Notes under the pieces: model-generated
What the model was told of the DNA's origin: nothing
Database searches by the model: none
What the model saw: the letters and a program-made list of their open reading frames with translations, nothing else
In this document: positions 26,449 through 34,875 of the stretch, piece by piece
Layout of the letters: every line of letters starts with the position of its first letter
How positions within the stretch are numbered: position 1 is the stretch's first letter
Position numbers and translations under genes: made by a program
Assembly: GCA_027366675.1 (NCBI GenBank)
Contig: DAHXND010000118.1
Coordinates: 1 to 34,983 of the forward strand
Origin: Acidimicrobiales bacterium
Lineage (GTDB): Bacteria; Actinomycetota; Acidimicrobiia; Acidimicrobiales; JAMCQF01
Length of the DNA: 34,983 nucleotides
Reading direction: 5' to 3'

Positions 26449-27225
26449 TCAATCAGGGCACCAACCTCCGTCCACGTCTATCGTCTCTCCCGTTATGTAG
26501 AGGGCGGCATCCGAGAGTAGGAAGCCCACTATCCCTGCCACTTCCTCTGCTGTCGCGGCTCGCCCCAGGGGGACTTGGGACAGGACCTCTTTGTCCAGAT
26601 CACCGGCTGTTTGTGCCGCCATGCCCGCATGCACATGGCCTGGCGCTACCCCGTTGCATCGTATTCCACGGGGAGCGAGCTCCCGGGCTACGGATGCAGT
26701 AAGGTTCCTCAGAGCTGCCTTGGACGCGGAGTAGTGCGCTCCGGATGGGGAAAAGGGTCCATAGGACACACCGACCGGGCCAGACGATCCCAGCTTGGCC
26801 ATTATCGACACGATATTGACTATGGAGCTGGCGTTATCTTCGAGGACCGGAGCTGCGCGCTGCATGGCGAGAAACGGTGCTGTGACGTTTACAGCGAAGA
26901 CCAATTCCCATTCTTCTTTCGTGATCTCCACCAGGCCGGGCCTGCGGCCATCCCGTTTCGGCGAGATTCCGACGGAGTTGACCAGCGCGTGGAGTTGGTC
27001 TCCTCCCCGCGCTATCTCTATAGCTTGGTCCACTACCGCCAGGTCGGTGAGATCTCCGTCGACATATCGGGTGGCCCCCGCGGCCAGAGATGCCTGCTCT
27101 CCACTGGAGCCCGCTATGTCTGCCACGGTTACCTCATAGCCCTGCCTGCAGAGCTGCTGGACGATTGCCCGACCGATGCCCCCGGCCCCTCCGGTCACGA
27201 GTGCGCGCCGTGATGAGCCGGTCAT
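26449..27225 (-). CDS. SDR-family oxidoreductase
   Basis: ALVTGGAGGIGRAI, NSVGIS, YSASKAAL, GETIDVDGGW. Confidence 0.93.
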   Translation of the reverse strand: MTGSSRRALVTGGAGGIGRAIVQQLCRQGYEVTVADIAGSSGEQASLAAGATRYVDGDLTDLAVVDQAIEIARGGDQLHALVNSVGISPKRDGRRPGLVEITKEEWELVFAVNVTAPFLAMQRAAPVLEDNASSIVNIVSIMAKLGSSGPVGVSYGPFSPSGAHYSASKAALRNLTASVARELAPRGIRCNGVAPGHVHAGMAAQTAGDLDKEVLSQVPLGRAATAEEVAGIVGFLLSDAALYITGETIDVDGGWCPD

Positions 27226-27381
27226 ATTCGGTCCGCTTTTCCTGGGTCAACAGCTCCCCTGGAGGTGCACTCGGGGCCAGCTCTGGCGCGAGCTGGGGGG
27301 TGAGCCGTTGGGTTCCCGCCTGTTCTCCAACTAATACGCTTGAGCGCTCTACAGGTCATCCGTAGCAGTATACTACTTGCC

Positions 27382-28209
27382 ATGCATCTCACTGCGTCCC
27401 CACCATCGCCCGTGTCAGGAATGCCCGGGTCCGGTTCGTCTCCTTCGGGGCATGGCAGGCTCGAGGGGCTTACTGCGGCGATAACGGGATCTACTCGCGG
27501 AATTGGCTTCGCGATAGCTGAGGCATTCGTTGCCGAGGCTGCGCGGGTCGTGGTGAACGGACGGGACGAAGACGCGGTTTGCAGGGCGGTATCTGCTCTC
27601 GGGGACGGGGTGGTGGGCGTACCCGCGGACGTTACTGTGCCGGAAGGAGCGAGGAGCGTGGTAAAGGCAGCGCTCGATAGCTTCGGCACGCTTGACGTCT
27701 TTGTAAACAACGCCGGGGGCCCTCAGGTGGACGCTACCCTGGATCTCTCGCTGGAACGCTTTAGGGCGGTCATGGATCAGAATCTTACGTCGACCCTTCT
27801 TTGCTCCCAGGAAGCAGTCAAAGCTATGCTCGCCCAGGCAACCGGTGGCTCGATTGTGAACATGTCCTCCATGGTTGGAATCGTGGCAGCTCCGCGTCGT
27901 GCTGCCTACGCGGCGGCCAAGGCAGGCGTCATTGCCCTGACACGGGTATTCGCCGCGGAGTACGGTCCTCTCGTCCGTTGCAATGCGGTTGCTCCTGGCT
28001 ACGTCGATACGGATCTCACGAAGGAGCTGAAGCGCCGGGGGGCGATTGACTCTGACCGGATAGTGTCGCGTACCCCCTCGGAACGCTTTGGCACGCCAGC
28101 TGAGGTTGCGCAGGCCGTGCTGTTCCTGGCCTCTCCTGCTGCCGCCTACGCCAGCGGGAGCGTACTCCTCCTCGATGGTGGGTTTACATCGGCAGCAGCC
28201 TGGTCATAG
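27382..28209 (+). CDS. SDR-family oxidoreductase
   Basis: AAITGSTRGIGFAI, NNAGG, YAAAKAGV, GSVLLLDGG; ATG 27382 preferred over the track start at 27340. Confidence 0.92.
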   Translation: MHLTASPPSPVSGMPGSGSSPSGHGRLEGLTAAITGSTRGIGFAIAEAFVAEAARVVVNGRDEDAVCRAVSALGDGVVGVPADVTVPEGARSVVKAALDSFGTLDVFVNNAGGPQVDATLDLSLERFRAVMDQNLTSTLLCSQEAVKAMLAQATGGSIVNMSSMVGIVAAPRRAAYAAAKAGVIALTRVFAAEYGPLVRCNAVAPGYVDTDLTKELKRRGAIDSDRIVSRTPSERFGTPAEVAQAVLFLASPAAAYASGSVLLLDGGFTSAAAWS

Positions 28210-28213
28210 GGTC

Positions 28214-28253
28214 CCGGACATGGTTGGGGATGGCCGGACATGGTTGGGGATGG
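28214..28253. repeat. Exact 20-bp tandem duplication
   Basis: CCGGACATGGTTGGGGATGG at 28214-28233 and 28234-28253. Confidence 0.97.
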
Positions 28254-28396
28254 ATTGCGCCTCTCGATCGGGCCTCTACTGGCTTCCAGGTCTCTTGGGC
28301 TCCCAGATCTCTTGGGGTTCCGCTTGCCGGCTGGCGTCCTGGATCTCGCCACTCCTCCTGGTATTATATATCCGGTCATCAGTACCTCTGCCTGAC

Positions 28397-28426
28397 TTGA
28401 CAACCGTACCGTATGAGTTGTAGATT
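28397..28426 (+). promoter_or_regulatory. Candidate sigma70-like promoter of the ABC transporter operon
   Basis: TTGACA-N18-TAGATT about 70 bp upstream of ATG 28498. Confidence 0.45.
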
Positions 28427-28497
28427 CAATATTGACCTGTAACCAGGGGGAGGCCGTTGGGGCCTTACGTGATGCAAGACCACGAAGGGAGAGAGAA

Positions 28498-29853
28498 ATG
28501 CGCCATCGCAGATCAGGAAGTGGCGGGGAGGTCTCGCGCTTACGCGAGAGCTGTAAGGCGGGGGAGGTATATTCTGCAGACCAAGCGCTCACCAGCCCCG
28601 GGGTGAGCAGTCAGGGTCTGAGGCGCTACTGGTCAGCGGTCGTGGCCGTAATGGTCGGCGCCCTCGTGCTAGCTGCCTGCAGTTCTACGACAACCACGAC
28701 GAAGCCTTCGAAGGCGGTTAGCAAGAAGGGTCCTGTGATCCTCGGGCTGGCTACACCACTTACCGGTGGCGATCCTACCGAGGGGACCTCCGAGGTAGCA
28801 GACTTCAAAGATGCAGTCGCTTACGTGAACAGTCATGGCGGCATAGACGGCAGGACGCTGAAGCTGGTGGTTCGCGATACTGATCTATCGCCTACCGGTG
28901 CCGTGACAGCGTTCGACTCTCTGGTCAGTGCTGGGGCGGTCGCTGTCACGGGAGAGTTCACCTCGTCTGACACGAGAGCGGGCTGCATCCCGGCAATGGC
29001 CGACCATGTTGTACTGCTTGCCGGCTCCAGTGCGGCACAGGGTCTTACCAGAGGGAAAACATATTGCTTCCGCGACGAGTACCAGGTCAACCAGTCAACC
29101 GGATCGATGGTGCTGATTGCCAAGAGAGAAGGCTGGACCAAGATAGGCATTGGCTCAGATACGAGCGGCTTTGGACTCTCTGAGCTGAACGCGTGGTCTG
29201 CGGCTCTTCCGGCTAACGGCATCACTGTCGCGGCGAAGGAGACCTGGCCGATGGTTCCCACCTCTCTGACGGCTCAGGTTCTCGACTTCAAGCACAGCGG
29301 AGCCCAGGCGATTTTCGTCGGTGCTGCAGGGACACCTGAAGTCGTGCTTCTGGCGAAGACAATGCTCCAGGAGGGGTTGCATATCCCGCTGTTTGGCCCC
29401 GGAGGAGTCATAGGTACCGGGATCGCGGCAACAGCAGGGCCGTCCTACAGCAGGCTGCCACTCGTCCTCGGGATAACAAGCTATGACAGTCAGGTGCCAG
29501 CGGAAGCTGCTCTCATGGCTGAGATCTCCAGGCAGACGGGTATCCCGCAATTCGGTGGGAACATGCCTCGTGACTATAACGGGGTACTTATGTTGGCAGC
29601 TGCCCTCCGAAAGACCGGCGGGAAGGGTGGAATCGCTTTGGTTGACGCGCTGCAGGCATTGGGAAAGTACCCCATGCCTACGGCAGCAGGCCCAGGTACC
29701 TATGAGCAGTTCACCGCTACCCATCATTCCGGGCTGTACGGACCCAATCTGATCTCCATATACAAGTGGAATTCGGGCACCTCATCCTTCGCATACAGTT
29801 CCAAGTTCAGCACGCTGGCCAATACTGCGCCGCATTGCTGTACGCTCCCATAG
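28498..29853 (+). CDS. ABC transporter substrate-binding lipoprotein, Liv/Peripla_BP family
   Basis: Lipobox LVLAACSS; VILGLATPLTGGDPTEG...VNSHGGIDGRTLKLVVRDTDLSP; GAAGGGAGAGAG upstream of ATG 28498. Confidence 0.9.
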   Translation: MRHRRSGSGGEVSRLRESCKAGEVYSADQALTSPGVSSQGLRRYWSAVVAVMVGALVLAACSSTTTTTKPSKAVSKKGPVILGLATPLTGGDPTEGTSEVADFKDAVAYVNSHGGIDGRTLKLVVRDTDLSPTGAVTAFDSLVSAGAVAVTGEFTSSDTRAGCIPAMADHVVLLAGSSAAQGLTRGKTYCFRDEYQVNQSTGSMVLIAKREGWTKIGIGSDTSGFGLSELNAWSAALPANGITVAAKETWPMVPTSLTAQVLDFKHSGAQAIFVGAAGTPEVVLLAKTMLQEGLHIPLFGPGGVIGTGIAATAGPSYSRLPLVLGITSYDSQVPAEAALMAEISRQTGIPQFGGNMPRDYNGVLMLAAALRKTGGKGGIALVDALQALGKYPMPTAAGPGTYEQFTATHHSGLYGPNLISIYKWNSGTSSFAYSSKFSTLANTAPHCCTLP

Positions 29854-29896
29854 GTGGGTTGCATAGCGAGGATCTGATCATAGGGATGGAAATGGT

Positions 29897-29936
29897 GGAT
29901 TCCGTGCGAGGCGCTCAGGTGCCTCGCACGGAATCC
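29897..29936 (+). promoter_or_regulatory. Perfect 16-bp-stem hairpin between binding-protein and permease genes
   Basis: GGATTCCGTGCGAGGC (29897-29912) and GCCTCGCACGGAATCC (29921-29936), 8-nt loop; no T-tract follows. Confidence 0.85.
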
Positions 29937-30037
29937 GCGTCAGAGATCAAAAGCAACGTGTGTGCTCGTGTTAGGGGGCTTGCATGGATATCCAGGGGCC
30001 CGCTCGGGATGTGTTTCGGTGAGAAAGAGATTTGCCG

Positions 30038-30919
30038 ATGAGTGAGTTCTTGGGCGTCCTGATTGCCAGCCTGTTTCTTGGCGGGGCGCTAGGGCTTATG
30101 GCTCTCTCATTCACCGTCGTGTTCTCGGTGGGGCGTGTATTCAATTTCGCGGTTGGCCAGTTCGTGATTTTCGCGGGCCTGCTGGTCAGTGCCGTGACAC
30201 TAACGCCGAACAGGTGGGCGAATGCCCTACTGGCCGTTGTAATACTGGTTGGGGCGGGAGCCGTTGTGTATTTGCTGGCGATATGGTGGCCGGAGTCACG
30301 TGGAGCGGCGCCGCTGACCCTTGTCATCATTACCTTTGGCTTGGGCGAGATCGTGGCAACTACGACGAACTCTGGCTGGGGTGGGTTCGTGCGATCTGCT
30401 CCCACACTTGTCGGAGGCAGCTTCAGGGTGGACGGGAATCTGGTCCCCTACCAGGGGATTTTGTTCCTTGGCATAACTGTTGCAGTCGTGATGCTCCTCT
30501 GGCTGGTCCAGCGCTTTACCATCACCGGGAAGCAGGTGATCGCGATAGGAACGACACGCGAGGCAGCTAAGTACTACGGAATCAACAATCTGAAGGTAGT
30601 GCTCCTGACCTGGATGCTAGGGTTCGGGCTACTCGGCGTGGTGGGAGCATTCTATCTCCCGTTGTCGACTGTTTCGATGAGTGATGATCTCACTTTCGGC
30701 GTGCAAGCCTTTGCCGCTGCTGTTGTAGGCGGGCTGGGGAACTCAGTTGGTGCGCTTCTTGGAGGATTCCTGATTGCCTTCCTGATCAATGCTGTTGGCG
30801 TCTATATAAGCTCTTCTGTAGTGAGTTTCGCCGCCTACGCGGTGCTCTTACTCTTCCTGATCGCCAGGCCTGCGGGATTGACTGGTCGCATGAGCGAGCT
30901 ACTGGGTCCGCGGGCATGA
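30038..30919 (+). CDS. Branched-chain amino acid-type ABC transporter permease (LivH-like)
   Basis: Hydrophobic LivH-like protein; SDDLTFGVQAFAAAVVGGLGNSVGALLGGFLIA. Confidence 0.92.
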   Translation: MSEFLGVLIASLFLGGALGLMALSFTVVFSVGRVFNFAVGQFVIFAGLLVSAVTLTPNRWANALLAVVILVGAGAVVYLLAIWWPESRGAAPLTLVIITFGLGEIVATTTNSGWGGFVRSAPTLVGGSFRVDGNLVPYQGILFLGITVAVVMLLWLVQRFTITGKQVIAIGTTREAAKYYGINNLKVVLLTWMLGFGLLGVVGAFYLPLSTVSMSDDLTFGVQAFAAAVVGGLGNSVGALLGGFLIAFLINAVGVYISSSVVSFAAYAVLLLFLIARPAGLTGRMSELLGPRA

Positions 30920-32985
30920 CAGAGCCAGCCGGAGGCTTGCCCGTTCCGCGTGGCGCATATAGCAGACTGCGGGCAATGGCGCTCGAGCGGCTTCGTACGC
31001 AGCGCATGAGCTGGTCCGGCGATGTCTTGGTAATACTGATCATGGCAAGCGTAGCTTTCGTTACGCAGTCACGGGGAAGCTCCTTTGCCATCGATGTGGC
31101 TACCGAGTTCGGTCTGCTGACTATCCTGGTCGGGAGCCTCCAACTCATGCTTGGCTATACGAACCAGGCCTCGCTGGCTCAGGCGGCATTATATGGGCTC
31201 GGCGCTTATACTTCGGCTTACCTAGAGATCACATACCATGTCCCAGTTGTAATCGCCCTCCTCAGTGCGATTGGGGCTGGTCTGGTCTGCGGTCTTTTGG
31301 TTGCTATCCCGCTGGTTCGCCTTCACGAGCATTTCCTTGCTCTGGGGACTCTCGCTTTGCAGATGATAGGGTCGACGCTCGCTACTCACTTGATCTCGAT
31401 CACCGGTGGTCCAAGTGGTGACCCTGTACCCATAGCTCACGTGAACTCAATTGGACTTGTATATGTGGTACTTGCTCTAGGCGCGGTGGTCGTCCTCGGA
31501 CTGAGGCGTATGAAATTTACTCGAATGGGTCGCAGGCTGCTCGCTGTGAAGACTGATGAGACGATGGCAGCGAGCAATGGGGTGAATGTGGCACTAGCTC
31601 GGGTCTCGGTTATCGTCGTAGGATTTGCACTGGCCTCTGGAGCTGGTTTCCTATTCGGTATGTCCGCAGGGTTCATCGCTCCAAGCGATTTCTCCCTGAC
31701 ATTCTCGTTGGTGATACTCGTGGCTATGATAGTTGGCGGGAGATCGCTGACCTGGGGGACTCTGGTGGGTGCCGGTGCTTATAGCATTCTTCAAGTCGAG
31801 TCAACCGGATTCCCGGGTCTATACGAGCTGATCCTGGGTATCTTCCTGGTGGTTGTGCTGGCTTATTTCCCGTGGGGTCTTACTGGTATCAGCTGGGATT
31901 TGATCCGGCGGTTTGCTTCTAGATCCGGATCTACTGGTCTGGATCTGGCATTCGAGGAAGCCCGGGACCCGTTCTCAAGCGATGTGCAGTCCTTCGACTT
32001 GCAGTCAGTGGAGGGAGAGCAGCTTCACGGTGCCGGGGTCAACTCTCCGGAGGATGGCTACGCGCAGGAATACAAATTCAGCTATCGCGATGAAATTGCT
32101 TCCTCTGCGTCAGGCGGTGGCGATTCGGGAGCCAGTGATGGGTCTCGGTCGGGTGGTGGTCGGAGTCCTGACGTTTCAGCGCCGAGGGCAGAGGGACCGG
32201 TGCTGGAGGTGGACGGAATCGTAAAGCGTTTCGGTGGAGTAGAGGTACTGGCAAATGTGACGCTCTCGATAGCTAACCCAGGGGATATATGCGCCATTCT
32301 TGGTCAGAACGGCGCGGGGAAGACAACCCTGCTGAATATAATCACCGGCATCGTTCGTCCAGACGCAGGCACGGTTAAGGTTGGCGGAGACGCGATCACC
32401 GGCAAGAGACCCTGGAAGATAACGGATTTTGGCATTGCGAGATCATTTCAGAATCCCAGGCTCCTCTTGGAGGAATCGTGTCTGGAAAACGTCCTGGTTG
32501 GCGATGCAGGTCGTAGGGGGGTTATCGACTCCTTGGCTACGCTGAGGCATCATGGGACTTCGGCTAGGGCGTCTGCTCGTGAGGCACTACGGCTTACGGG
32601 ACTAGCGAACGCTGAATCCGAGCTCGCCGGAAGCCTGCCGTATGGGGCACGAAAGGTCCTGGAAATTGCTCGCTGCTTGGCAATAGAGCCCCGCCTGCTG
32701 TTGCTGGACGAGCCTGGGGCAGGACTGAGCGAGGAAGAGGAGCTATGGCTGGCAGGAGTACTGGCGAGCCTGGCGGCACGAGGTATCACCATTCTCCTGA
32801 TCGAACATCGAATGCGGCTTGTCTCCATGGTCGCCAGACGAGTCGTGATGCTCGATTCCGGAGTGATCGTGTTCGATGGTCCTACGGATGCTGCTCTAGC
32901 CAGCCCCATCGTCAAAGAGCGCTACCTTGGCAAGGAGCTGGCGAATGTCGGTAGTTCCAGCGGAGATGGAGTCCTGGAGGGATGA
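30916..32985 (+). CDS. Fused LivM-like permease and LivG-like ATPase
   Basis: LivM-like N-half (YTNQASLAQAALYGLGAYTSA), Ser/Gly-rich linker, then ATPase with GQNGAGKTT Walker A, LPYGARKVLEIAR signature, LLLLDEPGAGL Walker B; ATGA overlap. Confidence 0.93.
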   Translation: MTEPAGGLPVPRGAYSRLRAMALERLRTQRMSWSGDVLVILIMASVAFVTQSRGSSFAIDVATEFGLLTILVGSLQLMLGYTNQASLAQAALYGLGAYTSAYLEITYHVPVVIALLSAIGAGLVCGLLVAIPLVRLHEHFLALGTLALQMIGSTLATHLISITGGPSGDPVPIAHVNSIGLVYVVLALGAVVVLGLRRMKFTRMGRRLLAVKTDETMAASNGVNVALARVSVIVVGFALASGAGFLFGMSAGFIAPSDFSLTFSLVILVAMIVGGRSLTWGTLVGAGAYSILQVESTGFPGLYELILGIFLVVVLAYFPWGLTGISWDLIRRFASRSGSTGLDLAFEEARDPFSSDVQSFDLQSVEGEQLHGAGVNSPEDGYAQEYKFSYRDEIASSASGGGDSGASDGSRSGGGRSPDVSAPRAEGPVLEVDGIVKRFGGVEVLANVTLSIANPGDICAILGQNGAGKTTLLNIITGIVRPDAGTVKVGGDAITGKRPWKITDFGIARSFQNPRLLLEESCLENVLVGDAGRRGVIDSLATLRHHGTSARASAREALRLTGLANAESELAGSLPYGARKVLEIARCLAIEPRLLLLDEPGAGLSEEEELWLAGVLASLAARGITILLIEHRMRLVSMVARRVVMLDSGVIVFDGPTDAALASPIVKERYLGKELANVGSSSGDGVLEG

Positions 32986-33731
32986 CTCAGGTGCTGGCAG
33001 CCGGGGTCACTACCGGCCGCGAGGAGTCGGTCGCACTCGAGGCGATCGCGGTGGCATACCGATACGGGGCGGTGCCTGCCCTAAGGGGTGTGTCATTGTC
33101 CATCAATGCGGGGGAGTCAGTGGCTGTAGTGGGTCTGAACGGAGCGGGAAAGAGCACGCTTATGAAGGTGATAGCAGGGGCGCTACGTGGCTATTCGGGG
33201 AACTGCAAGCTATTCGGGCTGCCGATTGACAGTCTGAGATTGCGGGCTCGTATGCGCGCTGGTCTGGTCCTCGTGCCAGAGGGGCGTTTGATAGTCCCGT
33301 CTCTGTCAGTCGAGGACAATCTGCTTCTCGGCTCATCACATCGTGGGGCGAAGCGGCCTCTGGCTGATGACCTGGCGCTGGTATATGGCATATTTCCGGA
33401 GTTATCAGGAATGTGCCATAGTCAGGTTGGATCGCTGAGTGGTGGCCAGCAGCAGATGGTGGCTACCGGTCGGGCGCTCGTGGCCCATCCGAAGGTGCTC
33501 TTGCTGGACGAGCCTTCATTGGGTCTGGCTCCCGTGCTACTCGATCGCCTTGGGCTGGCTTTCAGGGAGCTGAGATCCTCTGGGCTCACTATGGTGATAG
33601 TAGAGCAGAATCTTTCCTTCGCGCGTTCGGTAACCGATCGCCTCTACGCTATTAGCGAAGGGGTGCTCAGATTCGATGGTTCCTGGGGCGAGTTCGCTGC
33701 CAAGGGAAATCTGTTGCAGCAGTATTTATGA
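32982..33731 (+). CDS. ABC transporter ATP-binding protein (LivF-like)
   Basis: GLNGAGKST, LSGGQQQMVATGRAL, LLLDEPSLGLAP; ATGA overlap. Confidence 0.94.
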   Translation: MTQVLAAGVTTGREESVALEAIAVAYRYGAVPALRGVSLSINAGESVAVVGLNGAGKSTLMKVIAGALRGYSGNCKLFGLPIDSLRLRARMRAGLVLVPEGRLIVPSLSVEDNLLLGSSHRGAKRPLADDLALVYGIFPELSGMCHSQVGSLSGGQQQMVATGRALVAHPKVLLLDEPSLGLAPVLLDRLGLAFRELRSSGLTMVIVEQNLSFARSVTDRLYAISEGVLRFDGSWGEFAAKGNLLQQYL

Positions 33732-34705
33732 GAGCGGTGATGCTTCTTGCTCCAAGGCAGATGGAGGTCGTTGCTGGCGTTCCTGATCCTTCTCCCGCGT
33801 CCGGGGAAGTGCTGGTGACGCTCATGGCGCTAGGGATATGCGGATCAGACCTAGCGGTGTGGGGTGGGGCGGTTGTCCCACCTACGTATCCCTGGATCCT
33901 GGGTCACGAGGCCGTGGGCCGGATCGCGTCTGTGGGGGAGGGGGTCCCGGGATCGCGCGTCGGAGAGATCGTTGTCATAGAGCCGAACTATCCTTGCGGG
34001 ATGTGCCATTCCTGCCTTGCTGCTCGGACCTCCAGTTGCTCAGGTCGGCAGGTGGTGAGCCGCACCATTCCCGGTCTTTTGCGTGAGAGATTCTGCGTAC
34101 CATCGGAGTTTGCATGGAGGGTGGCTGATGTGCATTCCATCGAAGATCTTGTTTGCATCGAGCCGCTAGCCGTAGCAGACCACGCAGCAGGTCAGGTGAG
34201 ACCTATCCATACAGGAGGGTGCCTTGTGGTGGGTGCGGGGGCATTGGGCCTTATGGTCGTCCAGCTCATGGCCGCCTATGGGCTGGAAGTAAGTGTGGCC
34301 GAGCCGAACGGGGAGCGAAGGGCTTTCGCGTTAGAGTGTGCGAGCAGGAAAGCTCGCTTGACAGAGGGCACTAGCTTTGGGCTCGTCTTCGAGACATCTG
34401 GCACAGTTGATGGCCTGAGAGAGGCAGTGAACTATGCCCAGACGGACGCTACCGTGGTTGCACTCGGACTTCCTCACGGGGATATTCCAATGCCGGTGGA
34501 GACCGTGGTCCGCAAGCAGATCACACTTGTGGGATCTGCCATCTATGACCATCCAGACGGGTTCTCGAAAGCGCTCGGCCTGGTTGACAAGGGGATACTT
34601 AGTCCGGGGCGTATTCTGGGACGGCGCTACGAGTTGTCCATGACGCCTGAGGCCTTTGCTTCAGCTGGGACACTTGCTGGAAAGACGTGGATCGTTGCGG
34701 ACTGA
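33728..34705 (+). CDS. Zinc-dependent alcohol/polyol dehydrogenase (MDR family)
   Basis: GICGSDL, GHEAVGRI, structural Cys cluster CGMCHSCLAARTSSC, GAGALGLM; ATGA overlap with LivF-like gene. Confidence 0.9.
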   Translation: MRAVMLLAPRQMEVVAGVPDPSPASGEVLVTLMALGICGSDLAVWGGAVVPPTYPWILGHEAVGRIASVGEGVPGSRVGEIVVIEPNYPCGMCHSCLAARTSSCSGRQVVSRTIPGLLRERFCVPSEFAWRVADVHSIEDLVCIEPLAVADHAAGQVRPIHTGGCLVVGAGALGLMVVQLMAAYGLEVSVAEPNGERRAFALECASRKARLTEGTSFGLVFETSGTVDGLREAVNYAQTDATVVALGLPHGDIPMPVETVVRKQITLVGSAIYDHPDGFSKALGLVDKGILSPGRILGRRYELSMTPEAFASAGTLAGKTWIVAD

Positions 34706-34875
34706 CGCGTGCATACGCTCGGCTCGGATCAGATCGGGCGGCACGCGCATCTCTGATGGATGCTCGGTCCGCCAGGATGGGCGCATGATGAAATGCGTTC
34801 CTGGCGTCGTGCCAGGTCCGGCCGCATGGCTAGGTCGGATTTCAGGGTTGTCGCTGTGAAAGGAGCAGGTATGTT

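Noticed and set aside
26575-27213. 212-aa plus-strand ORF antisense to the SDR at 26449-27225
   Set aside because: The SDR on the minus strand has full family motifs; the plus-strand ORF has none.
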